Assembly (NCBI GenBank): GCA_022577435.1
Contig: JAKOON010000007.1
Span: forward strand, 4,608,926 to 4,672,925
Length of the DNA stretch: 64,000 bases
Reading direction: 5' to 3'
From: Embiotoca jacksoni
Lineage: Eukaryota > Chordata > Actinopteri > Embiotocidae
In this document: positions 35,116 to 48,296 of the stretch, one piece after another
Numbering within the stretch: the first letter of the stretch is position 1
Layout of the letters: every line of letters begins with the position of its first letter
The notes under the pieces: model-generated
What the model was told of the DNA's origin: nothing
Databases searched by the model: none
What the model saw: the letters and a program-made list of their open reading frames with translations, nothing else
Translations under genes and position numbers: made by a program

Positions 35116-36589
35116 AACGAAGTTCACCTTGATGATGGATAGATATAGTAGTGCACTTACTTAATTATCTTACAATTGTCATGTAATTTTGAACTTTGCG
35201 GTCCTCACTGACTTATCAGTTAATGTTGCTCTTTTGGCGGGATGGCTCGTCTTCAGGCAGTCATGGTCGGATTGACCTTCGTGGACTGTGAAAGAAGCAA
35301 GGTTTTAGCTGTGACAAAGGGTGGGCTGTGTGGGCGGGATTAAGTCAACAATAGCTCCCACGGGGGATGAGAAAAAGACATTACTTTTCCATCAGCATTT
35401 GTCTTCTTTTCATTTTTTTGTTTCAGTTTTGATATGATTGTTCTTTCTTTCTGTCCTTGCCTGCTTCCATCTTTCCTTCTCTTTACCCTCACACATCCCT
35501 TCCCTACCCAACATATGTCCTTTCAAAGGCAGAAACAATCATTGCTCTTCAATCAGAAGAGGAGAGCTGGATCTCGTTATTTTGAAAGGAACATGAAAGG
35601 CTGAAGTGGTCATAGTATGCTGATATTGGATTGAACAGTGGCTATGGTAGGGCTTTATAGTCTCTGTATTTGTTGTGTTGGTGTGTGCATGCGGTCGTGT
35701 GTCTGTGTGTGTTTTAAGCGGCACTCGTTTCTCCATCCACTTCCAGTAGACTTGGATATTACAGATATTGTGCTGGAGAGATAGACACTGACTATTTTAG
35801 AGTGGAGCAGGGAGGAAAAAATAGGATTCTTAGTTCTGTTGATTGCATATCTGTGAATTTTATGTACTGTATGCACATCCCCACGCCAGTGATGGAGCTT
35901 GTGAATACTGGCTATGCTCTCAGTTGTACATCTCTCCCCCACAGTTCTGTCACACACTCAACAGCACTGTCGGCATGCTCAGCTCTGCAGGAGGCTCCTG
36001 CAGGGCCGCATTAGGCTCCATAAACTTTATAGCATATTTTTACAACCCGCCTCTCTGTATGCATCCACCATCACATCCAGTCGCATCTGCTTTAACTGTT
36101 CACACAGCTGTGAAATTCTGTATATCCCCATGTTTTATGGTTGCTTGCTCCTCCAGTCACTCCCGATTTCTTTATTTGCTTCTTAAGCTTTTCGATATCC
36201 TCTACATCTGTGTATATTTAGTAAGTTATTTGCTTTGGTTGATGGAGTCGGCTTCTTTTTCTAGCTGTGATCTCTGTGAAATGTGGGCTCCGTCTGAGGA
36301 TGTCAAGATTTGCATGGAGAATGCTTGCATTGGGTGATGTGATGATGCGCTTCTGTTCATAACCTTACCAAGCCCTCTCCCTCTCTGCATTTCTAGTCAT
36401 TCCAAGTGCAGACTTCACTCTGGCTCACAGTGCACAGACCCTGCTGATCTGTAATATTCCTGTATCGCAACTGCAGAACTTCAGGACAGAAAGGACAAAG
36501 AGGCATCTGTTGACAGGGACCCACTGTCAACTTGAGTTGAAACCAAAGTTTTTGTTGATGTCCGGGTTTGGACAGATTCACATTGATGG

Positions 36590-36890
36590 CCTGTTTATAA
36601 TCCCCCCTACTCTTTCAGTAAGCCCACCAGGCCCTGTGGGAGCGCCTTACTGCTCAGCCAACAAGTCCACTCAGCACAACAGAGTGCTAACAAGGTATAG
36701 TCTCTTCCTATCAGCTACGGAGCTTTCATGGCACTGTCATACTTGGGCGCACAAGAGTAAAGCCACATAATCGTCTCATCAACAGCCAGGTTCCCCCTGA
36801 TTCCCCAGACAGCTCTCTGCTGTAATGATTGGTGACATGATCAAGGCCAGATCACTTGCTGTGTTATTGTCTGGCTTGCAGTTTCTTTTC
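36590..36890. promoter_or_regulatory. Candidate conserved non-coding element in intron 4
   Basis: Mixed-composition, repeat-free sequence (TGGGAGCGCCTTACTGC, TTGGGCGCACAAGAG, GTAATGATTGGTGACATG). The 86-codon open frame at 36510-36770 matches no family. Low certainty. Confidence 0.25.
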
Positions 36891-37009
36891 TAAGGGTTCT
36901 CAGGAGAGATGGGCCATAGTTTTAGAATGGCAACCTTCAAGCTGTATCACTTTTCAGCTGTTTACCAGCAGCATATGGCTTGTTGGCTGGCCTTTCCTCC
37001 CCAGTGAGT

Positions 37010-37045
37010 AAATGAATAGAAGAATAAATGAATGAATGAATATAA
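37010..37045. repeat. (GAAT)n-like short tandem repeat
   Basis: Imperfect AATGAATGAATGAAT-type repeat between unique flanks. Confidence 0.6.
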
Positions 37046-37729
37046 ATTCACAAGTCGAGCGCTGGATAAAAAGACACAGGTTGGTATGACTTACTTTAAC
37101 CTTGGTTGGTAAAGTATAGTTCAGCTGTGTACCACTGAATGAGGGCGGTATTCTGAGTGAGTTGACACCACCTCCTCTTCATGCATGCTGGTTGCTCTTT
37201 GCATGTCTTATACTGCCAAATTAGCCAAAGCTTTTTGCAAGTTGCAAATGCTCTATACTTGGTCTGCCCTCCAAAGTTTGTAGCTGTGTATTAAATTAAC
37301 ATAATATTATTTAGATCGTTTTTATGTGTGTTTCACAACACTGCTGATGGCATTGGACATTTAGGTAAATTCACGAGCTGATCATGCATGATGGTCTGCC
37401 TTTCCTCAGACAGCAACAGCTGCAGTTTTCCAGCCAGAATTGTAGTACTGTAGGCCAGCACTTGGTGGCAGTGGGTGCCCATTGAATCGGCCGCTACGTT
37501 GGTGCACGACATAGTGACTGAAAAGCCGCATTGTTGCTATGGAATTGACCTAATGGGTTTTTCTTAGCCCATGTAACACACTGCTATGTGTCCCACTAAT
37601 GCCATTTGTTAGATGTCTGATTTTTAAAGGGAAGAATACATGTGAAATGGCTCCACAGCATTCAGATGGGTCTGTCTTGATCAATACTTTCACCTTCTTA
37701 CAGTAGACAGAGAGGGGGGAAGAAGACTA

Positions 37730-38900
37730 GACTCGTCATTCTTATCTTTCCTTTATACAGATACAAAAGTGAGACTGCCTCTTACATTGTCAAAGAGAGC
37801 CAACCTCTAGCGAGTCCATCCATTTCTTCCCATTTTAACGATCACTTGCATGATATGGACCTGTAAGAAAGCATCTGTTCTCTTACCTGCTGTTAACCAC
37901 ACCTGTTGTATTGATTATGCTATTTTACCTGAATTATTTGTCAGATTGGCCACACACTGATGAAGAGATGCAGTCCCCTAACTAACAACACATCAGTTAT
38001 GCTTCCAGGACCACAACACTGATATCACCGTCTTTCCTTCTGGCCGTCTCTGTATATCCCTTTATCCAATATCCCTGCACGCTGACGCCACATCCCTGTC
38101 TCGCTCTTTTTGTGTATTCCATCGCAGTTGCTTTCCCTCAGAGATATGAGCATCAGACCCCATCTCTCTTCTGACCCCACCAGTCCGTGCATGTCATATT
38201 TGCTTAATGGCACCCTGAGCTCTTGACAATCTACAGATTCTCGGCCACTCATGGTCTGCTGAAACACAGTCTAGGTCAGGTGCGGCTCTCAGTCATGGCC
38301 TGGGTTGTTTCCCAGCACAGACATTGGTGACCGAGAGTGACTGAAGAAATGTCTTTGCTCCCCAACACATGCTGTGCTCACTATTTCGACTTCTTCCACC
38401 TTGTCATTCATCTCAGGTGCCCTCACTAACATACCGCATACATTTTTAATGTGCAGCCATATGGTGGTCTTGTTTTTCTTCAGGTACTGTGCCAAATAAA
38501 TATGAGTAAAATAAAGCAAGAAAAATGTTCATCCCTGCTGATATTTTCACATATGTTGTAAAGGCTTTTGGCGCTATCAATTGGTAGTCAGAACATATGA
38601 AGCGCTTCCTTAGAATGGGGCCAATTACTAGATATTGGCCTGGGGCTGATTTGATGGCAGATGTATAGTGTTCCAAATGGTGCTGTCCTTGATGTTGGCT
38701 ATCGACGCAGCATGTGAGGTGACATCCAATCATGTTGAGATGGCTGACCTGTCTCTTTATGTCCTGAGTGGTCTTGAGAGATGATCGTTTCTAATGCTGA
38801 TTGGGTGGATGTCTTTTTCACACCTGAGATGCTGGCCTTGAATCAAACATAGTCTGCAGCTGGATGTAATACCAACACAGGACCTTACAATGCAAACCCC
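37730..38900. other. Repeat-poor intronic block, function unknown
   Basis: Over 1 kb of mixed composition with few homopolymers, unlike its neighbours. It includes CTTTTGGCGCTATCAATTGG and GGCCAATTACTAGATATTGG. Several minus-strand open frames (38025-38267, 38289-38519, 38446-38733) overlap but show no conserved protein motif or splice-bounded structure. It could be regulatory sequence or an old, unrecognised mobile element. Confidence 0.2.
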
Positions 38901-40490
38901 TGATGTATATAATTACACAGTCATTTATAAAGAGTAGCAGCAAATTCAGTGTCATGTGTGAGGTGATTTTCTTCCTTCCTGTCAAGATTTCCCATGTTAG
39001 CTTTCAGTTGGCTGTCTCTGCTGCCGACGGGTGTTGTTTGCTAGATTGTTTGTGTGTCACCTCACATGTCTGCGTGTGAGGAGGAGAAATTTGTCACCAC
39101 AAAAGAATGAAATTGAGAGGGGAAAAAAGTTCCTTCCAAGCCCTGCAACTAGAACAAAAGAACAGAAAAAAAATCTTGATGTTATTATCTTCTGAGCTTC
39201 TGATATAAATGAACTAAAGGTTCTAAAATTGTCATTTGAATTATGCCTTTCATCTCCCCATGGTTTTTAGTGAAGCAGTTCAGCCCAAGTCTCTAGTGAA
39301 TGTTTTTTTTTTCCCCCCCTGTTTGCATTTCTGAACAAGTGCCATAACTGTAATGAATTCTATTATTTTAAAACCAATTACTGTTAGTTGGGAGCTTTTT
39401 CACTGCCACTGTCGTGCTCTCTGAGGAATACTGCTGTTGCACTCAAACCCTGATAGTGTTTCTTCCTATTTCCCTAACCACCAATACTAATGTAGTTTTC
39501 TGGTGTATACAGTATCTCCTCCACACACAGCACTAGTGTACATACTAACAAGGAGTAAAGGATTCGGTGCAATGAAGAATTTTCTTTTGCTGTAGGCCTA
39601 TATTTAGTTGAATAACATTTTGTGTAATTGTGTAAATATTCCAGAAAATAAATACCAGACTCACTATTATGTTTAAGGAGAAATTGCGTTTAACAGGAAT
39701 GATTTAAAAACCTGTCTTTATGGTTTTTGAAATGTGTTTTTTTTTATATTGTAATAGAGCTTTGTAATACTTTTTCTTTGCACAAAAGTGAAGATTTGTC
39801 TTTGTATTTTGATTAAGTATTTTAGAAATTCTGCAATTTTTTGGTCAAAACGTGTAAGAGTAAGTTGCCAGGCCATATAAAATAGCTCAAAGGGCTACAA
39901 AATATGTCACTGGACATTTCAGAGTCTGATTTCTGCATATATTTTAAGACTGAAATAAATGACTGTGTTCTACACAGGAGTAGGCATAATATAGGGGGAT
40001 GCTGATTGGAATTTCTGAAAGGTTTTTCATCCTTTCTCTTTTTTCTTGTTATATGTAATTAATGCTTTGGGGTTGCACAATGGAGTATCATTTAAACTCA
40101 TGTTCGACCACACAGTTTTCTTTGTTCATCGTAATTATATTTATTCGTGATCGCCAAAGACTTGTACAGTCACTTTTACAGGGACTATTAAGAAGTTTCT
40201 CTGACGCTGCTCTCCATTATTTTATTTTCTATGCATAGGGCTAATTGGATCCTGCTTCCGTGCTTAGCCAGTGTTTGGAGGTGGATCTTTTTGTTAGGTT
40301 TTTTATGTTTTTTCTCCTGCAAATTTTTGTCCTCTAATAGAGCCACTTACATCCTGTCACTTGAATAAGCAGTGTGCTACTTCAAATTGCATGCTTGGAA
40401 GTTGTAGTGAACTCTACAGAACACCGCAAAGATTTTTATACTCAACTTGCACCAACTTACCTTAATGAGTGCTTAGTGTGTTTCCACAGG

Positions 40491-40498
<8 letters not shown>

Positions 40499-40535
<37 letters not shown>
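40499..40535. repeat. (CA)n microsatellite
   Basis: About 18 CA units directly after a CATACATA lead-in. Confidence 0.9.
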
Positions 40536-40537
<2 letters not shown>

Positions 40538-40560
40538 AAAGAAGGAAAAAGAAAAAGGAA

Positions 40561-41060
40561 GATTAACCACGTTCATTTATTAAAAGCCAGCCAGTCATTC
40601 TGCTCTAAAGATTGATTTATAGCTTATTTAATAAGCTGAAAGGTTACCTCAAAACAGATTTTCTCCATAATTGACCAATTTAGTGCCGCTCGATAAGCAT
40701 TCATGTCAAACTGAGATTTCTAGGTAATCCTACTTCCCATCCCCCACGATTTCACTCCCGTGCAATATTGTTGATATTACACTGTTATGATTTCTTATTA
40801 GAGGAGGTGTGAAATATTCAGCATGCTGTTTTTTGGATGTTAACAGGGTGGGGTCCAAAACCTGGGCACAATGGCTGCAGCATTAGTTGGTATCACTGAA
40901 TGTTCTCCTAATTACCTCACTTTGCCCAGCAGCTGTCTGCTATTAGACTCCTTTGTTCCAGATGTTATCTCATTAGAATGGCATTGATCATCCTAATGAC
41001 TCTGGGAGAGATTATTGGTCCACATTAGTGTGACCCGCTTGCACCCCCCTCCACCCCCAA
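40561..41060. promoter_or_regulatory. Candidate conserved non-coding element in intron 4
   Basis: Long repeat-free stretch with many transcription-factor-like sites: AAGATTGATTTATAGC, TTATTTAATAAGC, CTCCTAATTACCTCAC, CAGCAGCTGTCTGC (E-box pair), TCTCATTAGAATGGC, CATCCTAATGACTC. Absence of homopolymers over about 500 bp contrasts with the flanks. This is one of the strongest enhancer-like blocks by eye. Confidence 0.4.
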
Positions 41061-42239
41061 CCCTCCTCCCTTCCCTGAGGTCAAGCGACAATAGCTTCAT
41101 CCATCCATATGTTCAGCTGACAGTTTAAGTATTGCTGCCATTTCCTGCGGCCATTGTAACTTGCATGTGTAATGCCAGCAAATAGGAAGCAAAACTGACT
41201 CAGAGGGCAAATTACATGAAGTCCATGTTTAGTGTTTGTCAGCGGGCTAATGCTGAGTGTACACAGTTCCCTACCTGGGAATTGACCCGCGTGTCAACGC
41301 ACAAATGGCTTTTCTTTACAAATGGGTTGATCAGGTTTAAACTACATGTTTCTGTTTGCTTCCTATTAGGTTTCAGTTTGAGAGAGTGAATTCTATCAGT
41401 TTCTAAGTTACCTTGTCTGTGATAGCAAGGTTTTCTGAAGCGAGGCTATTTGCAATTGTGTTCTCTTACATTCAAAGCATCTATTAGAAGTGTGATTCAG
41501 TATTCAGAGTCACTGGTGATATTGAGTGGTTGGATTCATATTATGCTACCTCCAAGGCTTTTATTTTGTGTGTGTGCTCGCATTTAAGTGGTGCATGTGC
41601 GAGCGTCCCTGTTTGGTTTGCTGGTTTGTCTTTTTTTGTGTGTGTATTTGTTGCTGGTGTTGTGATAGGAAGCGAGGTGGCATTTGAGCCCTGATCTCAC
41701 ACTTTGGTCATGGTCTTGAGTATTTTTGTGGGCAGACAGGGCTGTGCCAGGGCATCACTGACAGCTAAAAAGCAAGCAGTTCCCTCCCCAGCCACAACAA
41801 GCACATTGCACAGAAGTACACAGAAATCTGTGAATCTCATCATTTTGTGTCCTCTTTCTGCTTTACTTGAAGCTGGTTATCTACGAATTCGGTTGAAGCC
41901 ATGGAGGTATTTTACAGAGAGCAAAGATGAGGTAACGAGAAAGGGTGATGGAGAGAAAGGTGGCAGGTTCTGAGTAGTATATGGGTAGAAAGTCTTTAGC
42001 CAAAGTGATGGGGAGAGGTGAAATGCCGAAGTACAATCTCCAGCCTGTCCCTTCCTCTTGTAGTCGGCACTGTAACTGGTCCCGACATGACCAGTTCCCC
42101 GCAGACTGGAAGGTAAACATGACAAAATCTACCTCTGTGGTCAGCTAATTTCCAAAGTAACTGCAAGGTCTCTTTCACACCTTATGAACACCTTTTGTGT
42201 TAACTTGGCGCCTCCGTTTAATACTCAATACTCAAATGT

Positions 42240-42590
42240 GTAGTAAAACAATCGCGCTTAATTGCATCCATCTCAGTGGTTCAGTCTTCAAGTTTTCAGG
42301 CTCCACGGCCTAATGAAAACGGCGAGGCATCAGTTTAATTATAATGTACTCGCCTCTTATCAAGGAGAGATTGTTTTTATTTGGAACCCTAATGAATTTC
42401 TCATCAGTTTGTTATTAACATTGTGCTATCTGGCGCTCAAGTGGGGAAGCAGCCAATTACATGGCTTTGTTCTCCCCAATGGACAAGAATTTGTGTCTCC
42501 GTTGAGAGAAATAACTTGTGAAAATGCTATGAGAATAAACCAAGCTAGATCTTCCCACCATCTTCACCATGGCAATATTCTGCTTTAGGT
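42240..42590. promoter_or_regulatory. Candidate conserved non-coding element in intron 4
   Basis: Contains CGCGCTTAATTGCATCC, GGCCTAATGAAAACGGCG, CAGTTTAATTATAATG, ACCCTAATGAATTTC and GCAGCCAATTACATGG with no simple repeats. A 108-codon open frame (42262-42588) spans it, but its product has no family resemblance and there is no acceptor/donor pair in formin frame. Best read as an enhancer-like block. Confidence 0.4.
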
Positions 42591-42649
42591 AAAGTCATGC
42601 AAGAGTTTACTACTCATTCCAGCTATGTGTAACAACTTGCTCATCAATA

Positions 42650-42681
42650 GATTTTTTTTTTTTATATATTTTTTTTTTTAG
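42650..42681. repeat. T-rich low-complexity tract
   Basis: Two runs of about ten T separated by ATATA. Confidence 0.7.
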
Positions 42682-42879
42682 AAAGATGATGGTTGACAGC
42701 TATAATAATGCCTTCATTTATAGAAAAGCATCAAAGCAGCAACATGTCTGATGTTATGGTTGGACAGGTGTATGTGACATGACATTCACAAATTTCAGTA
42801 TTATTTCTTTCCGTGGTCCATTTCAAACATTAGGTGCACGTACTCATTTTGCCTCTGATGGGAACGACTGGAACAGGGT

Positions 42880-43185
42880 GAAACAGGAGCCTTGAGGATT
42901 TATACAGCGGAATGAGAATATGTAATGATAATTTGACATTCTTACTCTTGACCCTGCCTGCATATGCTATGACTTCCTTAACCTATAATGGATTTAGAGT
43001 TAATCTAATGGGATATGAAGGGAGCATAATGATGTGTGAGGCCTTGTTATTTGCCTTTGTTAACAAAATACTTCCCTAGTTTATTGCATTTTACGGTTGA
43101 AGGGCTTGATCACTAGTATTATGGCTTTGTAAATGGGAGTCAATAAATTACCCTCTGATTAAAGACAATGCCCTCACTTTAGGTG
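42880..43185. promoter_or_regulatory. Candidate conserved non-coding element in intron 4
   Basis: Includes GTAATGATAATTTGAC, GGATTTAGAGTTAATC, GCATAATGATGTGTG, GGCTTTGTAAATGGG and TCAATAAATTACCC. Repeat-free and non-coding, about 300 bp from the previous candidate. Confidence 0.35.
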
Positions 43186-43994
43186 AGACCCATTTGCTAT
43201 GCATGGTTAGCGTGCATCTTTTGTGTGTACTAGTTTAATCACTCAAATTCTTCTTTCATTTTAGCTTCCTTCGTCTTCATCACCCTCTGACTTGTCTCTG
43301 ACAGTTGAAAGCAGCACAAACACTTTATGCCGAGTCCCGGAAAGCTTATTTAGTGTTTTCACATGCATTTCTTTTTTATCTTTTTTTTTTCTTGTGTAAC
43401 CTCTCTGCACTGTGGATCTTCAGGTCCAGACGGTCTCCTTTTGAGTGGGGCATCTTGTTTTGTATGTAAGACTAAAAGCTTGCTGGTACTCTCTTTCGTT
43501 TTTACTTCCATTTACTCGACTACCCCCAAATACAAGGCTGAATTTTAATTTGATAAAGATGTCCCCACCAGTTTGCAAATGGAACTCTTGTATAATTTAA
43601 ACAACAAACAAACCTGTAAGTAACCCTTTAAAAAAAAAAGGAGCTAACAACACATTTAAAAACTCTTTTGACTCAAAATTGAACATTAATCCATTTGAAA
43701 TGTTACTTCTGTGACTTTAGCTAGAAGTGAAACAGCTCTTCCTTAAATTATCCTGCTATACACTTTACAATAATGTGATTGGTAATAATAACTACAAAAT
43801 ATTCCTAACTCAGAGACACCAAAGACTCTGAAAGAGATCCACTGTCCAAATTTGGGAAAAGTTTTTTTTTTTTTTTTACATTTATTAAATCATTCTCTAG
43901 GTTCGTTAATTTAACCTACCTTCCTTAAATCCACCCCCACCCTTCTTTTTGTTTTTATAAAAAAAATTAAGTCAATTTTATTTACCGGCACTTG

Positions 43995-43997
<3 letters not shown>

Positions 43998-44076
<79 letters not shown>
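43998..44076. repeat. Poly-A (33) followed by (TA)n
   Basis: 33 A residues run directly into about 18 TA units, then a decayed ATGTATATATAAA. A retroposon tail is possible, but no upstream body with coding or tRNA/5S promoter signals was found. Confidence 0.8.
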
Positions 44077-44364
44077 AAGTCCGGGATGCTTCACAATGTT
44101 TTTTTTCTGCATAGTTATTTAAACTATGCCTCTTAATTACTGTTCTTTTTATCTTATTCATAAATGCAACTCCTCACTGACAACATGAAGTGGAGTTTTT
44201 GTTTTTATAGAAAAACAGCAATGTGGTAAATAACAAGACAGATGGTCCAGGTCTGTTGACAGGAGCTTTATGCATGGCAACAAGGGAAGAGAATTGTACT
44301 GCATTTCTGCTGACCCCATGCTTTGGGAAAAACTGATGACAAGCCCTGACCACCCTCGCCAAAC

Positions 44365-44365
<1 letters not shown>

Positions 44366-44418
<53 letters not shown>
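44366..44418. repeat. (CA)n microsatellite
   Basis: About 26 CA units, flanked by GC-rich CCAGCCCCCC. It explains the Cys-Val and Thr-His repeats in overlapping frames. Confidence 0.9.
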
Positions 44419-44419
<1 letters not shown>

Positions 44420-44667
44420 CTCCCCAGCCCCCCAACCCATTGGTTTGTTTCATGCATCTTCAAAACTCAGTCACACTGATTGATACACTGTGGAATAGCC
44501 TCAAGCTTCATTTTCACATGAAAAACAACGACATGTTCCCAAAAGCACAGGACTTGCCGGTCATTATGGGACTGAAGAACCACTAGCTACACAAAATAAC
44601 AATCTGTTGCATCCCCCACCACACCTCCAGCCCTGCCCCATTCTCTGTGTTCCATTAATGAACGATT

Positions 44668-44685
44668 AAAAAAAAAAAAAAAAAA
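44668..44685. repeat. Poly-A tract (18 A)
   Basis: Homopolymer without an identifiable retroposon body. Confidence 0.7.
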
Positions 44686-45997
44686 TCAAAGCAAAATTTA
44701 ATTACATTTTTTTATATGGCAGGAATCATTTATTGATCATATCTGGGTCCAGTTGGGATATGGGATAACTCAGTAAGGACTGTATAAACACTCTGCTGTT
44801 GCATATTGAAATACACACAAATACATTATGCTTGAATCGGAATAGCATTAGCGGATAGCATTTGAAGATAGGACTTTGAGACTCAGCCTTGTCTTACTGT
44901 GTATGATAGCATTTGTGTGACATCCAGTCAGTTTCCAAAGATTATCAACAGTCTGAGGGTTTTTAGCCACTTAAACCAAGATGCTTTTGACATTTTGACA
45001 GACTGATTGTTTTCTGCTTTGTTTTCTCAATTGCCGCAACACCGCAATGTGTTGACGTACAGCACAGGTGCTAATCCAAAGTCGACACTCCTCCGTCAGG
45101 TTTTACTTCCTCACCCTCGGTCTGGATTAGCCCCTCTGCTGGAGGAGGACGAGTGGTCGGAGTCAGGAGGATAATGAGGGCATGGGGTAGGCCCAGGGGC
45201 AGCCGGCAGGGCCCAGCTAGGTGGATCTGCCTGTTGTGCTAAGCCTCTTAACTCACTCCATCCTCACGGGCATCCTCAAACTGGTATAACACGACACACT
45301 GCTTTCGTACACACGTGTGCAAAGTAACATAGGTCCTACAACAGACCTACCTGTAATTCCAGTAGCTACATACAGTAATAATCATCCTGAGAGTCTTGAG
45401 TGGGTTGAAGCTTGAGGGATTTGTGTGATGATTGAGCATATTTCAGGAAGGGACAATTGAACGAAACCCAACGAAACCACCAAAACACTTACTGTAGTCC
45501 TGAGAGTAATGAGAAATGAGCTCATTTGAATTTCATATTGGACAAAGATGCCTTTACAAAAAGTTCAGCTTGTCAAATCTTCAGTGGCATATTTTTTCAG
45601 CTGCGTGGAGAGCCATAAACTCTTCCCGTATGCGAGCACTGAAAGCATTCTTTTTCAACACATCTTTGTGTTCCCTTGCCAAATTTAACCTTGTTTTTCT
45701 CTGATATGCCACAGCCTTGCTGAATGGGCCACACAGTTCACTTCATCAAATCACATCTGCCCTGTCGTTTCTGACTTCACATGTACCCAAAATGATTTGT
45801 TGCTTGTAAAAGACAGCAGTTAACAGTGCCTCAACACATTGAGTGATGAGTAATGAATTGATATACTGGTCATGCAACAAAAGGATTTGTGGTTTGGGGG
45901 AGTCTTTGGCCAGTGCACTGAAAAAAACATTAAAAAAAATGCCTAATATGGGCATTATAAATATGTGAGGCCAAAATAAATGGTGCATGAATACAAG

Positions 45998-46543
45998 CAG
46001 TGATGGAAAGTACACTACATTCACTCAAGTATAATTTTGAGGTACTTATATTTGACTTACTTCTTACTTCCACTAGGTCAGTCGGAAACATTCTACTTTT
46101 TATCTCGCATCATTTATTTTACAGCTATAGTTAATTTTAAGATTAAGACTTTACATTGAAAACATGTAATGAGCTTTTTAACATCTATCACATTGTGTAC
46201 AGATTAAACCATTAGCCAAATAAGTAATATTATCCAATATTTCATAGATTAAAGAAGCCAGAAAGATAAATACAAATTCGAGTATCAGAATTTTTCTTTT
46301 TCTTCTTTCCTCACTTATTAACCATCTTACAAACCACCAGATTTATTTTGTGACACAAGCCCCAAGTTGCGTCTTTTCTGCATATTGAGCACTTTTACTT
46401 TGATACTGTTTGGTGGTACTAATTACAGTAATTTTACTTAATAGGATTTTAAATGGAAAACCTTACCTGTAATAGAGTATTTAGATTAGATGCATTTACT
46501 TTTCCCTTTTAAGTAAAGGATCTAGAGATTTCTTCTACCTCTG
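45998..46543. mobile_element. hAT-like MITE (CAGTGGTGGAAAGTA family), degenerate
   Basis: The left end CAGTGATGGAAAGTACACTA and the right end AAGTAAAGGATCTAGAGATT then TCTTCTACCTCTG match, with changes, a very common fish element whose ends read CAGTGGTGGAAAGTA and TACTTCTTCCACCACTG. Internal text such as TTTTGAGGTACTTATATTTG and GAGTATTT also fits. The family is usually placed with hAT elements because of its CAG-type ends. No transposase is encoded, and a clean 8-bp target duplication is not visible. Confidence 0.65.
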
Positions 46544-47804
46544 AATATATTATAGTAGCATAATAATGTGTGAAAATGAAACTATTGCAGAGGCAGCCAG
46601 CCATGGAAAACATTGTGACGATAACATTAAAAAGAATATGTTAAAAGTCATTAAATGAAACTCAACTTAGTCACTGTTTTAAATTATGCAATTAGGACTA
46701 AAGGCTGGTGTTGCTTGGCTTTTGGCCATGGGTTGATTGGCACTAAGTTAGGTTGAAAGACATTCATGCATCTGCAGCTGAAAAATAGCACCTGTGACTC
46801 ATATCTAACAGTCGTCAGGCATAACTGATACATAAGATTTCTGCGTTTGCACTCTCAAACTATTAATAAGTGGCAAGCACCATGATTTAACTTTCAGGTT
46901 TGGTGACTTGCAGGGGAATTCATTAAGCAGGAGGCAAAGGTACAAGCTGTAGAGTTGTCTGCACACCAGCGTGTGATGTTGTGACAGATGTCACAGGCCA
47001 GATTGATGCTCCGTATAAATGCTTTTATAAGTTACGGCACAGGCACAGAGATATTTGTTGTCATTCGTTGCTCTGCTTTCGCTCTACGCTCAGAAACGGT
47101 GTATATCCAATGTTGTTTACTTGCTGTCAACATCTTCCACCAGCTCTAGACTGTTTTTTTTTTTTTTTTTTAACAGATATAGATTGAGTTGCTGATCAAA
47201 TGAAATGCCCCGTCCTCCCAAAAAACACCCACATCTCTCTCCCCCCTTCTCTCTCTTTGTGCCTCAGTCTTTTGTTCTTGCTCTGCTAAAAGTAATGGTG
47301 CTTGGCTTTGGAGGATTTTTTTGATCCTGCTTAACCCCCAGACGTGTAGTTCATTTCATGAGTATTTCTGGACTACATAACAACTTGTGTAATTCATTTT
47401 TTTTAAATCAATCTCTCAAGTACCTGGTGTCCCTCAAACTACTTGTATTTAACAATGTTTGGGTGTCAGTAACATTAACGTGCGTTTAAAACTGCGTTTT
47501 CTCTGATATTGGAAGGTATTCATGACAGCAGCAGATTTAGCTGAGGCTACTGATGATGAGAAATTTGTTTTTGTACCATTTATGAGTCAGATCATTTTGG
47601 ACCAGAAAAAAAGCAAGGACATGACAAAGTAATTTAATCCAGGCAAAGTTTTGAACTTCTTTTAGATGTAACAAACATGCACTTTCCTTGAAAATGTTTC
47701 CATTCAGCTGCTCTGACCACAGCTGGGGAAAAAGGGAGGCATCAAAACAGTGAGCCAACAATTCTTAATAACTATGCTGAAATAATTGGTTAGGGATCAG
47801 TTTG

Positions 47805-47830
47805 TTTTTTTTTTTTTTTTTTTTTTTTTT
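47805..47830. repeat. Poly-T tract (26 T)
   Basis: Uninterrupted T run in AT-rich intron. Another shorter T run lies at about 47154-47171. Confidence 0.8.
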
Positions 47831-48254
47831 CATTTTGTAGATGTTCTGAGAAGTTTCAGTGATATATAAAACACATTTCGAGAACCGTATTTTTCTTATA
47901 TCTATAAAAGATTGTTATATTTTTTCAAAAAGAAACATGTTTTGTGCGTGATAATACTTAGATAATATATGGCTTCACTTGTCTTATGTAAGCGAGGTAT
48001 GTATGTGTGAATGCATTTGAAGGGTAAGCTCGTGTGATCAAAAGAAAGTAGTGAAAAGAAGCGAGAACAATTTCAAGAAAGTCAGAGAAATTTGTTCTAA
48101 AAGTGTATGAATAAGCATACATTTGGGTATGTTTGTGTTACTGTGAGTGCAGTGGTGCTCCAGGTACAGAGTAGATGCCTGTCATTCTTCTCCTTTAGTC
48201 CCGCCTCTATAAATAGAAGTCTTTGTGTGCTCCAATTCCTGACGGGCTTTGTAC

Positions 48255-48296
48255 TCTTTTTTCCCTTTTTTTTTTTCCTTTTTTTTTTTTCCCCTT
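48255..48296. repeat. Pyrimidine (T/C) tract
   Basis: About 40 nt of T runs separated by CC or CCC. It accounts for the long Phe-rich and Lys-rich frames on the two strands. Confidence 0.75.

Noticed and set aside
35843..36337. 164-codon open frame on the + strand, the longest not made of simple repeat
   Set aside because: Cys- and Ser-rich composition with no recognisable domain, no start context or splice-bounded structure, and it lies within formin intron 4. Treated as chance.
40470..40500. Acceptor-like GTGTTTCCACAG
   Set aside because: Followed at once by CATACATA and CA repeats with no formin-like codons.
42262..42588. 108-codon + strand frame as a possible exon
   Set aside because: No acceptor/donor in the formin phase and no family match; the texture is that of a non-coding regulatory block.
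44158..44479. Overlapping frames of 60-100 codons on both strands
   Set aside because: Driven by the 44366-44418 CA microsatellite; no protein signal outside it.
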